Shown: piece after piece, positions 25,706 to 34,014 of the stretch
How positions within the stretch are numbered: the stretch's first letter is position 1
Layout of the letters: each line of letters opens with the position of its first letter
NCBI GenBank assembly: GCA_036261615.1
Contig: DATAKK010000068.1
Coordinates: 62,001-126,000, forward strand
Length of the DNA: 64,000 nt
Reading direction: 5' to 3'
Source: JAJYQH01 sp036261615
Lineage (GTDB): Bacteria; Actinomycetota; Actinomycetes; Propionibacteriales; Propionibacteriaceae
The notes under the pieces: model-generated
Told to the model about the DNA's origin: nothing
The model's input: the letters and a program-made list of their open reading frames with translations, nothing else
Databases searched by the model: none
Made by a program: the position numbers and the translations under genes

Positions 25706-26275
25706 TCACACGGCCGGTGGGCGAGCGGGGTCATAGGGGTCCCATTCGAGGCGCCAAAAGGCTTGCAGCCCGTGGTCGCGGATGAACTGTCGTTCGGTCC
25801 GGTAGGTCGGATACATGCCGGTCAGGTTGATGGGGAGGTCGTCGCCGACGTCGATGCGGGCGTCGTCGGCGTCGACGACCGATGGCGCGAAGACGACGAA
25901 GCCGTCCATGGTGGTGTCGGGAGCGATGGGTTCGCCGAAGTCCACGACGTCGCCGTACTGGAACGGGCAATCGCCCCGCAGGTGCTCGGCCACAGCGGCG
26001 ACCGCGAGCACCCACGAGGGGTTCTCCGAGCGGACGCAGATGCAGAGCTCCGGCTTGCCGTGCTGCCACCGTTCATGCTGGGCCAGCGACAGCCCGTAAG
26101 TGAATCCAAGGAACAGTCCCGTTTCTGGCAGGTCGCGGTAGCCGATGGCTGTGAGCCCCTTCACCCCGCGCCTGGTCGACTCGACCGGCCAGAACTCTGG
26201 CTCGGCGCCCACCGATAGCTCATCCAAGTGAGCCAGGTAGCGCTCAATGCGGCTGCTCCCGGTCACGGTGTCCAT
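25706..26275 (-). CDS. Suppressor-of-fused (SUFU) domain protein
   Basis: The 189-residue protein matches the bacterial SUFU family: an N-terminal helix IERYLAHLDE, then FWPVESTRRGVKGLTAIGYRDLPETGLFLGFTYGLS, the core ERWQHGKPELCICVRSENPSWVLAVAAVAEHLRG and a C-terminal FAPSVVD/INLTGMYPTYRTERQFI block. Bacterial SUFU proteins are known mostly as immunity proteins of polymorphic toxins, but no toxin gene is recognisable here. ATG 26275 is chosen; an in-frame TTG at 26302 would add 9 residues. The gene follows tRNA-fMet and is divergent from an HNH-endonuclease gene. Confidence 0.78.
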   Translation of the reverse strand: MDTVTGSSRIERYLAHLDELSVGAEPEFWPVESTRRGVKGLTAIGYRDLPETGLFLGFTYGLSLAQHERWQHGKPELCICVRSENPSWVLAVAAVAEHLRGDCPFQYGDVVDFGEPIAPDTTMDGFVVFAPSVVDADDARIDVGDDLPINLTGMYPTYRTERQFIRDHGLQAFWRLEWDPYDPARPPAV

Positions 26276-26539
26276 CCTCTCGTGTTGGAGCTCATCGGCC
26301 AACAGTCGCGGCGTCCGTCTCCGCAGGGGCGGCCGAGGGCTGGCGCTTCTGACCCGGGGAGCGACAACCAGGTCGACAGCGTCGTGGCTTGGGTCGTGCG
26401 CCTCCGAATCGGCGGGCGACCGGTGCCTTTGGTGCCATGGCTGCCGGGAGGTCGGCGTGTCGCCCGCGGATCGGGAGGATTGTCGGGTGAGGGCGCGCGG
26501 CCGGGCTTGCCGCTACAGGTTTCTGTCAGTGGCCACGTT

Positions 26540-26560
26540 TACTATCGAACGTATGAACGA
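26540..26560 (+). promoter_or_regulatory. Leaderless -10 and degenerate LexA-like box at the HNH gene start
   Basis: TACTAT (26540-26545) lies exactly 7 nt before ATG 26553. TCGAAC-N4-GAACGA (26545-26560) spans the start codon; compared with the actinobacterial SOS box TCGAAC-N4-GTTCGA, the second half matches at 4 of 6 positions. 13E12-type genes often have an SOS box here, but this copy is imperfect. Confidence 0.45.
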
Positions 26561-27923
26561 TGAAGTGGGGATCATCGAACTGAAGATCCTCGACAGATGG
26601 GGCGACGCGAACCGTGCCGCCCTCGCCGCCGTTGAACGGGTGAACCTCGCCGGCACCCCTTCCGACGCGGACGTTGCCCGGATCGACCTGCTCCGCGCGT
26701 TGGAGGAGGTGAAGAACATCGCCACAGCCCTGCAAGCAGTCACAGCGGTGGCGTTCGCCCGCTCCCAACGCGCCGAACAAGCCCGTCAGGGAGTGCCCGC
26801 CGACCAGCTCGGCCGGGGGGTGGCCGAGCAGGTGGCCCTGGCCCGGCGGGAGTCACCCCACCGGGGTGGGGTGTTCCTCGGCGTCGCGTCGATCCTCGTC
26901 TTGGAAATGCCGCACACCCTGCACGCGATGGCCACCGGGGTGCTCACCGAACACCGGGCCCAACTGCTCGTCCACGAGACCGCGTGCGTGTCACGGGAGG
27001 TGCGCGGCGAGGTCGACGAGGCGGTCGCCGGTGACCTCGACCGACTCGAGCGGCTCGGCACCCGGCGGTTGGTGCACCTGGTCCGGGCCGAGACCTACCG
27101 GCGCGACCCCGAATCCTCGGTGGGTCGGCTCGCGTACGCGGCCTCGCAACGGTTCGTGGCGGTGCGCCCGGCACCCGACTGCATGGTGCGGCTCACCGCC
27201 CTGCTCCCCGTCGGCCAGGGTGTCGCCGCGTTCGCCGCTCTGTCCAAGGCCGCCGACACCGCTCACGGCACCGGCGATCCCCGCACCCGGGCCCAGATCA
27301 TGGCCGACGAGTTGGTGATCCGGCTTACCGGACAAACCACCGCCGAGGCCGTACCCATCGGACTGCACCTGATCCTGCCCGCCGAGGTCCTCCTCAACCG
27401 GCGCGGACGCCACACCACCGGCGACCGGACCGCGGGCGAGCGGCCGGGTGTGGTGCTCGGCCACGGACCCATCCCCGCCGAGCTGGCCGGAGACCTCGTG
27501 GTCGCCGCGCCCCCGCTCCGGTCCTGGATCCGCCGGCTCTACCAGGCGCCCACTGGACGGCTGGTCGCGATGGAATCCCGGCGCCGGCTGTTCCCGAGCG
27601 GGCTGGCCGAGTTCATCACCATCAGGGATCAGATCTGCCGCACCCCTTACTGCGACGCCCCGATCAGACACATCGACCACATGCACCCGAAAGCCGCCGG
27701 GGGCCCGACCGGCGCCGCCAATGGCCAGGGGTTGTGCGAACGCTGCAACCACGCCAGACAAGCCCTCGGCTGGACCGCTCACACCATCGTCAGGGACCTG
27801 GCAATGGAGGCAGGCGTCGGCGACCGTCGCGCCGACCGGCCACACGAGGAGTGGGGCGACGAGGTGCGTCTCACGACGCCCACCGGGCACCGCTACCGCA
27901 GCCCGGCGGTGAGCGGGATGTGA
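26553..27923 (+). CDS. DUF222/HNH endonuclease domain protein (13E12 type)
   Basis: The 456-residue protein combines an N-terminal helical DUF222 domain with a C-terminal HNH nuclease domain at about residues 360-400 (CRTPYCDAPIRHIDHMHPKAAGG, then GLCERCNHAR), with paired Cys for structural zinc. This is the actinobacterial 13E12 repeat family, often multi-copy; its role is unsettled and proposals include mobile-element and DNA-damage-related functions. ATG 26553 is supported by TACTAT 7 nt upstream; longer in-frame readings cross non-coding sequence. It lies just after tRNA-fMet, next to a SUFU gene, in a region of variable gene content. Confidence 0.9.
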   Translation: MNDEVGIIELKILDRWGDANRAALAAVERVNLAGTPSDADVARIDLLRALEEVKNIATALQAVTAVAFARSQRAEQARQGVPADQLGRGVAEQVALARRESPHRGGVFLGVASILVLEMPHTLHAMATGVLTEHRAQLLVHETACVSREVRGEVDEAVAGDLDRLERLGTRRLVHLVRAETYRRDPESSVGRLAYAASQRFVAVRPAPDCMVRLTALLPVGQGVAAFAALSKAADTAHGTGDPRTRAQIMADELVIRLTGQTTAEAVPIGLHLILPAEVLLNRRGRHTTGDRTAGERPGVVLGHGPIPAELAGDLVVAAPPLRSWIRRLYQAPTGRLVAMESRRRLFPSGLAEFITIRDQICRTPYCDAPIRHIDHMHPKAAGGPTGAANGQGLCERCNHARQALGWTAHTIVRDLAMEAGVGDRRADRPHEEWGDEVRLTTPTGHRYRSPAVSGM

Positions 27924-28016
27924 GTCCGGGGTCCCACTTCACGCCAGGCAACCGTTTCCCCCCGTCGGGCGCGAGGGAGGCCGACACTGGGAGGAAGCAC
28001 CGACGATCGAGGCGAC

Positions 28017-28760
28017 ATGAGTTCCGCGACGCTGCCATCCGCCAGCACCCCTGCACCGGTCGCCCGCGGCGCCGCACACCGGGCGCTCCTCGTCGCCACG
28101 GGCGCCGTCAGCTCGGTCGGCCTACTCGTCGCCTGGCCGCTCGCTCTCATGGCCGTCCCGCAGGCGGGTCCCTGGTGCCGCACGGCGCCGTGCCTGGCCT
28201 ACCCGTACGAGAGCGCCGAGTACCGCCCGATCGACTTCGCGTGGATGTACCCGGCGCTGCTCGGTCTCGTCGCCTTCGCCCTGCTTCTCGTCCTCGGCGA
28301 GGAGCGAGCCCAGCGGCGTCCGACCGCAGCGCGCCTCGCCCGGCTCGCCGCCGAGGTCGGCGTGGCCCTGCTGGCCGTCGACTACGCCCTGCAGCTCATG
28401 GTCGTCCAGCCGAGCATCATCCGGGGAGAGCAGTCGGGCCTGAGCTTCTGGACGCAGTACAACCCGCACGGCGGGTTCATCGCGCTGGAGAACGTGGGCT
28501 ACCTCCTCCTGAGCGCCGCGATGATCGCGGTCGCCCTCATGGTGCCCGGCACCGGAGTCCGGCGGCGGGTGGTGCGACTCACGGCCGGGACGCTGGGTGC
28601 CCTCGGCGTCGTGCTGCTGCCGGTCATGGCCGCGCTGCTGGGCAGCCGACTCGAGTACCTCTACGAGGTGGCCGCCATCAGCGCGGTCTGGGTGGCGATC
28701 ATCGTCGTCGCGCCCCCGCTGGCCCAGGAGCTCACCGGAACGCGCGTACCAGGGATGTAG
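28017..28760 (+). CDS. Predicted six-helix integral membrane protein
   Basis: I do not recognise this family. The 247-residue protein has about six transmembrane segments: VATGAVSSVGLLVAWPLALM, WMYPALLGLVAFALLLVL, a third around VGVALLAVDYALQLMV, then three more up to AVWVAIIVVAPPLAQEL. Between the first two lies a loop with two Cys (WCRTAPC) that could form a disulfide outside the membrane. GAGGCGAC before the ATG is an acceptable ribosome binding site. The gene stands alone between the HNH gene and a 65-residue membrane protein. Confidence 0.7.
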   Translation: MSSATLPSASTPAPVARGAAHRALLVATGAVSSVGLLVAWPLALMAVPQAGPWCRTAPCLAYPYESAEYRPIDFAWMYPALLGLVAFALLLVLGEERAQRRPTAARLARLAAEVGVALLAVDYALQLMVVQPSIIRGEQSGLSFWTQYNPHGGFIALENVGYLLLSAAMIAVALMVPGTGVRRRVVRLTAGTLGALGVVLLPVMAALLGSRLEYLYEVAAISAVWVAIIVVAPPLAQELTGTRVPGM

Positions 28761-28862
28761 CCCGGGGCGGGCGTTCACATCGTCGGCGACGGCCGACGAC
28801 TCGTGCTGTCATGGAGGAATGCGGACGCGCCCGCATCGGAATTCCGCGGAAAGGACGCACCG

Positions 28863-29060
28863 ATGAGCGCTCAGACCACCCGCGTCGTCTCAGGGGGACA
28901 GGCGGGCAACGCGATCTACGGACTCGGCATCTTCGGCGCCTGGGTCTTCTTCTGGATGCACGCCGCCCACGGGCTGTGGCCGCACGTCCTCGCCATCCTC
29001 GAGGGCTTCGTCTGGCCGGCCTTCGTCGTCTACCACGGCCTGGAAAGGCTCGGAGCCTGA
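28863..29060 (+). CDS. Small membrane protein (65 residues)
   Basis: The protein has two hydrophobic segments (YGLGIFGAWVFFWMHAAHG and VLAILEGFVWPAFVVYHGLERLG) and no recognised domain; it resembles small orphan membrane proteins of actinobacteria. ATG 28863 is chosen because GGAAAGGA precedes it; a longer reading from 28803 lacks a signal. Its stop lies just before the frameshifted flavin monooxygenase, so the two may have been transcribed together. Confidence 0.62.
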   Translation: MSAQTTRVVSGGQAGNAIYGLGIFGAWVFFWMHAAHGLWPHVLAILEGFVWPAFVVYHGLERLGA

Positions 29061-29125
29061 TCGGCGAGCGTCCGGACGCCGGCACGGCAGGCGCCGACCG
29101 GCCCGGCCGCGACCTCCGGATCGAC

Positions 29126-30228
29126 GTGGTCGTCGTCGGGGGCGGCCAGGCCGGCCTCGCCACCGCCAGGGCGCTGGTGGACGCCGGCATCCCCTGCGTG
29201 GTGCTCGAACGCCACGAGCGCGTGGGCGACACCTGGCGGCTGCGCTACGACTCCTTGCGCCTGTTCACACCCGCCCGCTACGACTCCCTGCCGGGACTCC
29301 GCTTTCCCGGGCGTCCCGACGTCTACCCGACCAAGGACGAGGTCGCCGACTATCTCGAGCACTACGTCGCCCGGTTCGAGCTCCCGGTGCGCACCGGCGT
29401 CCGCGTGCTGCGCGTCGGGCGCGGCACGACCAGCCGGTTCAGGTCGAGACGGACGCCGGCACGTACCGCTGCCGCGACGTCGTCGTGGCCACCGGCACCT
29501 ACGGCTCCGATCCCCCTATCCCGGACGTCGCACGGGACCTCGACCCCGCGATCCGCCACCTGCACTCCGGCGAGTACCGGCGTCCGGCCGACCTGCCCGA
29601 GGGGGCCGTCCTCGTCGTCGGGGCCTCGCACTCGGGGTGCGACATCGCCTACGAGCTCGCGGCGACGAGGCAGACGACGCTCGCGGGGCCCGACCGGGGG
29701 CAGGTGCCCCTGAGATGGGGCTCGTGGCCGCTGCGCCTCGCCTGGCCGCCGGCCATGGCGCTCGGACGCCACCTGCTCACCCGGTCGAACCCCCTCGGAC
29801 GCCGCCTGGTGGCGCCCCTCCGTGGGCACGGCAGCCCGATGCTGCGGGTGAAGCGGAGCGATCTCGCCGCCAGGGGGGTGGTCCGGATCACCGCACGGGT
29901 GGTCGGTACCCGCGAGGGGCTCCCACTCCTCGCCGACGGGCGCGTCCTCGCTGTCCGGACCGTCATCTGGGCGACGGGCTTCGAGCAGCGCTTCGACTGG
30001 GTCGACCTGCCGTGGATCCCCGCCCGCGGCTGGCCGCCGGAAGTCCGTGGAGTGGTCGCCGACGTGTCCGGCCTCTACTTCTGCGGGCTCGCCTTCCAGC
30101 ACTCGCTGGCCTCCGGCGACCTGGCTGGGGTGGGCGACGACGCCCGGTACCTGGCGGGGCGGATCCGTGCCGAGCGCACCCGGGAGCGGACTGCCCGGGA
30201 TCCGGCGAGCGGCGGGGCTCCGGCGTAG
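29126..30228 (+). pseudogene. Flavin-containing monooxygenase-like gene with a frameshift
   Basis: The first part encodes an FAD-binding Rossmann motif (VVVVGGGQAGLATARALVDAG) and continues through LRFPGRPDVYPTKDEVADYLEHYVARFELPV. The frame is lost between about 29425 and 29460. From there the protein continues in another frame (VQVETDAGTYRCRDVVVATGTYG), with a second nucleotide-binding motif GASHSG, the WATGF motif and a FAD-binding end (FCGLAFQHSLASGDLAG) to the stop at 30228. One missing base, or two extra, would explain the shift. Homologous sequence continues on both sides, so this is either a recent pseudogene or a sequence error. The original start is uncertain; GTG 29126 is a minimal choice, and a start nearer 29060 is possible. 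Confidence 0.78.
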
Positions 30229-30231
30229 CGT
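30226..30231 (+). promoter_or_regulatory. Putative -10 element of the SDR gene
   Basis: TAGCGT includes the stop codon of the preceding broken gene; transcription would start about 40 nt before the SDR ATG. Confidence 0.35.
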
Positions 30232-30279
30232 GGAATGCGGGGGCACCGGGCGTGCCCCGGGGGTCACGGGGGAAGCGAC

Positions 30280-31035
30280 ATGGACGTCGTCAGCGGTCGA
30301 TTCAGTGGCAGGACGATCATCGTCACCGGCGCGGGGTCGGGAATCGGCAAGGCCACAGCGGTCCGTCTCGCGCGCGAGGGGGCCACGGTGGTCGCCGCAG
30401 ACCTCAAGGAGTCACGCCTCGACGAGTTGGTGCTCGAGAATCCCGACCTCGACCTGCGCCCGGTGGTCGCCGACGTGGCGACCGACGACGGGGTGCGCGC
30501 CATCGTCAACGCCACCGAGTTCCGGGTCGACGGACTCGCCAACGTGGCCGGCATCATGGACGCCTTCCTGCCCCCGGCCGAGGTCGACGACGCCACCTGG
30601 GACCGCGTGTTCGGGGTCAACGTACGAGGCCCCATGCGCCTCATTCGCGCGGTTCTCCCGCTGATGCTCGACGCGGGCGGGGGAGCGATCGTCAACGTGA
30701 GCTCCGAGGCGGCGCTGCGCGCGTCGGCGTCCGGCGTCGCCTACACGGCCTCCAAGCACGCGCTCAACGGGCTCACCAAGAGCGTCGCCGTTTTCTACAA
30801 GGACAAGGGCATCCGGGCGAACGCCGTGTTGCCAGGTCCGGTGGCGACGAACATCGAGGCGCCGTTCCGGTCGGAACTCGCCGCACGCCTGCTCGGGCCG
30901 ATCATGCAGGCGACCCTTCCCCGGATGGCGGAGGCCGACGAGGTGGGGGCCGCCATCACCTGGCTGCTGAGCGACGACTCCAGCAACGTCAACGGGGCCA
31001 TGGTGACCTGCGACGGCGGCTGGTCGGCGATCTGA
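30280..31035 (+). CDS. Short-chain dehydrogenase/reductase
   Basis: This 251-residue classical SDR has the cofactor motif TGAGSGIG, an NVAG motif, the catalytic Ser in IVNVSSEAALRASASG and the catalytic YTASK pair (YxxxK), followed by the family's VLPGPVATN and C-terminal NGAMVTCDGGWSA. It should be an NAD(P)-dependent oxidoreductase; the substrate cannot be told from sequence. ATG 30280 is chosen over an in-frame GTG-type start at 30235 because GGGGGAAG precedes it and the Rossmann strand follows at the usual distance. The P-type ATPase gene is convergent and ends 9 bp away. Confidence 0.87.
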   Translation: MDVVSGRFSGRTIIVTGAGSGIGKATAVRLAREGATVVAADLKESRLDELVLENPDLDLRPVVADVATDDGVRAIVNATEFRVDGLANVAGIMDAFLPPAEVDDATWDRVFGVNVRGPMRLIRAVLPLMLDAGGGAIVNVSSEAALRASASGVAYTASKHALNGLTKSVAVFYKDKGIRANAVLPGPVATNIEAPFRSELAARLLGPIMQATLPRMAEADEVGAAITWLLSDDSSNVNGAMVTCDGGWSAI

Positions 31036-31044
31036 CCACGCCCG

Positions 31045-33810
31045 TCACCGGTGCCCCCGGCGGCGTCCCACGGCCTTCCGCGCCTCGCCGAGCGCGACCA
31101 TGAGCACCGGGAGAACCGCCAGGAACGCCCAGTCGCCCACCCGGAGCGGCGCCGTGCCGAAGACGTGCTGCAGCGGGCCGAGGTAGCTCAGCAGGCCGAG
31201 CAGCACCACCTCGACGACGATGCCGAGCACGACCCGCCCGTTGCTCAGCAGCCCGACCCGCACGACCGACGCGCGGGTCGTGCGGCAGTTCAGCACTGCC
31301 CCGATCTGGGAGAAGATGATCGCGCCCAGCGTCATCGTGGTGGCCCGCTGGTAGAGCCCCCCGGACGCCGCCAGCGCTGCGGCCGGCCACCCGTTGAGCA
31401 GGTTGACGACGAAGTAGCCCGCCAGCCCGAACAGGGCCTCGAGCAGCCCGTACCAGGCGAACGCCAGGGCCAGCACGTGCCGGTTCATGAGACGGGCCGC
31501 CCGGCTGCGCGGCGCGCGTTCCATCACGTCGCCCTCGGGCGGCTCGGTGCCGAGGCCGAGGGCGGGCAGCAGGTCGGTGCCCAGGTCGATGGTGAGGATC
31601 TGCATCACCGTGAGGGGCAACGGGATGAGGCCGCCGGACACGAGGAACGCCGTCGCCGGAGCGGCCTCGGCCACGTTGCTGGTGAGGATGTAGATGAGGA
31701 ACCGGCGGATGTTGTCGTAGACGCCGCGCCCCTCACGGATCGCCTCGACGATGGAGGCGAAGTGGTCGTCGGTGAGGATCATGTCCGCCGCCTCCTTGGA
31801 CACGTCCGTGCCCGCCCGGCCCATGGCGATGCCGATGTCGGCCTTCTTGAGGGCGGGTGCGTCGTTCACCCCGTCGCCGGTGACGGCGACGATGTCGCCG
31901 AGTCGTTGCAGGGCCGCGACCACCCGGTACTTCTGCTCCGGGGCCACGCGGGCGAAGATCGCCTCCGTGTGCAGGGCGGCCGCGAGTTCGCGGTCGGACA
32001 TCGCCTCCAGTTCGGTGCCCGAGATCACCCGGACGTCGTCGCCCCGCACGATGCCGATGCTGCGGGCGATCGCCTCGGCCGTCAGCCCGTAGTCACCGGT
32101 CATCATGATGACCCGGATGTGCGCCCGGTGGCAGGTGGTCACCGCCTCCGTGACGCCCTCGCGGGGCGGGTCCTCCATCGCTACCAGCCCGAGGAAGGTG
32201 AGCCCGCCCTCGACCGCCGCGACGGTGTAGGACGCCGGCTCGGTGGCGTCGTCGAGGGCGCGCCGGGCCACCGCGAGCACCCGCAGCCCCTGCCGGGCGA
32301 GCCCGTCGGTGGCCGCGGTGATCTCGGACAGGTCGGCGTCGCTCAGGGCGGCGTCGGCGCCGCCCCGGGAGATCCGGGCACACAGCCGGGTCACCTGTTG
32401 TGGCGCGCCCTTGAGGTAGGCGGTCCGCGTTCCGTCGACCGCGTGCACGGTGGTCATCCGCTGGCGGTGGGAGTCGAACGGCAGCTCCCGCAGCCGCGGA
32501 CGCCGGGAGCGCACCTCGGCGGGGGCGACGCCGGCCTTGGTGGCCGCGACGAGCAGGCACGCCTCGGTCTGGTCGCCCCGAACCCCCCACTCGTCCTCCC
32601 CGGGTGCGGGGTCGAGCAGTGCCGCGTTGTTGCAGAGCACCACCGCCTCGAGCAGTTCCCGCAGCGCGGGGTTCGTCCCGGCCCGCTGGGGGACGCCGTC
32701 GCGGAGGATCGCGCCGGTAGGCGCGTACCCCCGGCCCTCGACCTCGTAGGTCTCCCCGGGCAGCCAGATGCGGGTCACGGTCATCTCGTTCTGGGTGAGC
32801 GTGCCGGTCTTGTCCGAACAGATCACCGTCGTGCAGCCGAGGGTCTCGACCGAGGAGAGCTTCTTGACGAGGGCGTTGCGCTGGGCCATCCGCTGCACGG
32901 CCATGGCGAGCGACAGGGTCACCGTCGGGAGCAGTCCCTCGGGAATGAACGCGACGATCATCGCGAGGGCGAAGACGAACGCCGTCACCCCGGGCTGCCC
33001 GACGAACAGCACCGCCACGACGAAGTAGAGGGCGCCCATCGCGAGCGCGAGCACCGACAGCTCCCGGGTCAGCCGCGCCAACTCCTGCTGCAGCGGGCTG
33101 GCGACCTCGGGCACCGACTGGGTGAGGTGGGCGATCCGGCCGAACTCGGTGTCCATGCCGGTGGCCGTGACGACGCCCCGCCCGTCCCCGCTCACCACGC
33201 TCGTGCCCGCGAACACCATGTTCGCGAGCAGCGGCGCCTGCCGGCGTCCGTGGATCGCCGCCGGCGACTTGTGCACCGACCGTGACTCCCCGGTGAGGGT
33301 CGACTGGTCGACGCGCAGGTCGGCGCACTCGATGAGCCGGGCGTCGGCCCCGATCCGCTCGCCCTCGCTCAGCAGCAGCAGATCGCCGGGCACCAGGTCC
33401 TCGGTCGGCACGTCGGTCTCGGTGCCGTCGCGCAGCACGAGCGCCCGCTGCGACAGCATGCGGCGCAACGCGTCGGTCGCGCGTTCGGCGCGGTACTCCT
33501 GCCAGTATCCGAAGACGCCGTTGATGACGACGACCGCGAACACCGCCAACCCGAGTTCCAACAGGCCGGCGAGCACCGCGATGCCGCCGGCCACCCACAT
33601 GAGGATCGCCATGGGGCTCGCGAACTGGGCGAGCAACTCGAGTGGCTCGGAGCGGCCACGCTGCGCGGCGATCTCGTTGCGGCCGTACAGCTCCAGGCGC
33701 GCGGCGGCCTCGCCCGCGGACAGGCCCCCGCCGCTGGATCCGAGCGCGTCCACCACCCGATCGGGGTCGAGGGCGGCCAGACCCTCACCGGCCAACGCGT
33801 CGCTCACCAT
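31045..33810 (-). CDS. P2-type cation-transporting ATPase
   Basis: The 921-residue pump has all P-type ATPase landmarks: an N-terminal cation-ATPase domain, LTGES in the actuator domain, the ion-binding PEGL motif in helix 4 (FIPEGLLPTVTLSLA), phosphorylation site DKTGTLT, KGAPQQV in the nucleotide domain and hinge GDGVNDAPALKKADIG. The helix-6 region reads IDLGTDLLPALGLGTEPPE, closer to Na/K-type than to bacterial Ca2+ pumps, so ion specificity (Ca2+, Na+ or other) is open. ATG 33810 is chosen; the long upstream Pro/Arg-rich extension crosses a TACAGT promoter-like element at 33859-33864. Confidence 0.9.
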   Translation of the reverse strand: MVSDALAGEGLAALDPDRVVDALGSSGGGLSAGEAAARLELYGRNEIAAQRGRSEPLELLAQFASPMAILMWVAGGIAVLAGLLELGLAVFAVVVINGVFGYWQEYRAERATDALRRMLSQRALVLRDGTETDVPTEDLVPGDLLLLSEGERIGADARLIECADLRVDQSTLTGESRSVHKSPAAIHGRRQAPLLANMVFAGTSVVSGDGRGVVTATGMDTEFGRIAHLTQSVPEVASPLQQELARLTRELSVLALAMGALYFVVAVLFVGQPGVTAFVFALAMIVAFIPEGLLPTVTLSLAMAVQRMAQRNALVKKLSSVETLGCTTVICSDKTGTLTQNEMTVTRIWLPGETYEVEGRGYAPTGAILRDGVPQRAGTNPALRELLEAVVLCNNAALLDPAPGEDEWGVRGDQTEACLLVAATKAGVAPAEVRSRRPRLRELPFDSHRQRMTTVHAVDGTRTAYLKGAPQQVTRLCARISRGGADAALSDADLSEITAATDGLARQGLRVLAVARRALDDATEPASYTVAAVEGGLTFLGLVAMEDPPREGVTEAVTTCHRAHIRVIMMTGDYGLTAEAIARSIGIVRGDDVRVISGTELEAMSDRELAAALHTEAIFARVAPEQKYRVVAALQRLGDIVAVTGDGVNDAPALKKADIGIAMGRAGTDVSKEAADMILTDDHFASIVEAIREGRGVYDNIRRFLIYILTSNVAEAAPATAFLVSGGLIPLPLTVMQILTIDLGTDLLPALGLGTEPPEGDVMERAPRSRAARLMNRHVLALAFAWYGLLEALFGLAGYFVVNLLNGWPAAALAASGGLYQRATTMTLGAIIFSQIGAVLNCRTTRASVVRVGLLSNGRVVLGIVVEVVLLGLLSYLGPLQHVFGTAPLRVGDWAFLAVLPVLMVALGEARKAVGRRRGHR

Positions 33811-33858
33811 CGCGGTTCCACAACCCTTCGCCACCGACGTGGCACGGCTGTCTCCTGC

Positions 33859-33864
33859 ACTGTA
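33859..33864 (-). promoter_or_regulatory. Possible -10 element of the P-type ATPase gene
   Basis: A reverse-strand TACAGT about 50 nt before the ATPase ATG. It supports the shorter protein start. Confidence 0.3.
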
Positions 33865-33961
33865 GAACCGCCGGACTCTCCGGCGAGGCCGAACGCCGGG
33901 TGCGGCCGGCCGGCGCGGTGGGGGAGGGGCCGGGCGGACCGGCGTCCCCGGCCCCACCGAG

Positions 33962-33967
33962 TAGGAT
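33962..33967 (+). promoter_or_regulatory. Possible -10 element of the ABC importer operon
   Basis: TAGGAT lies about 47 nt before the substrate-binding protein ATG, which also has an AGGAG ribosome binding site. Confidence 0.35.
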
Positions 33968-34014
33968 CATCACGCCCTTGCGGCGCTCAGCGAGGCCAAG
34001 CGACAGGAGACGTC

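Noticed and set aside
25603..28016. An integrative element attached at tRNA-fMet
   Set aside because: No integrase, no repeat of the tRNA 3' end and no mobile genes other than the HNH gene were seen.
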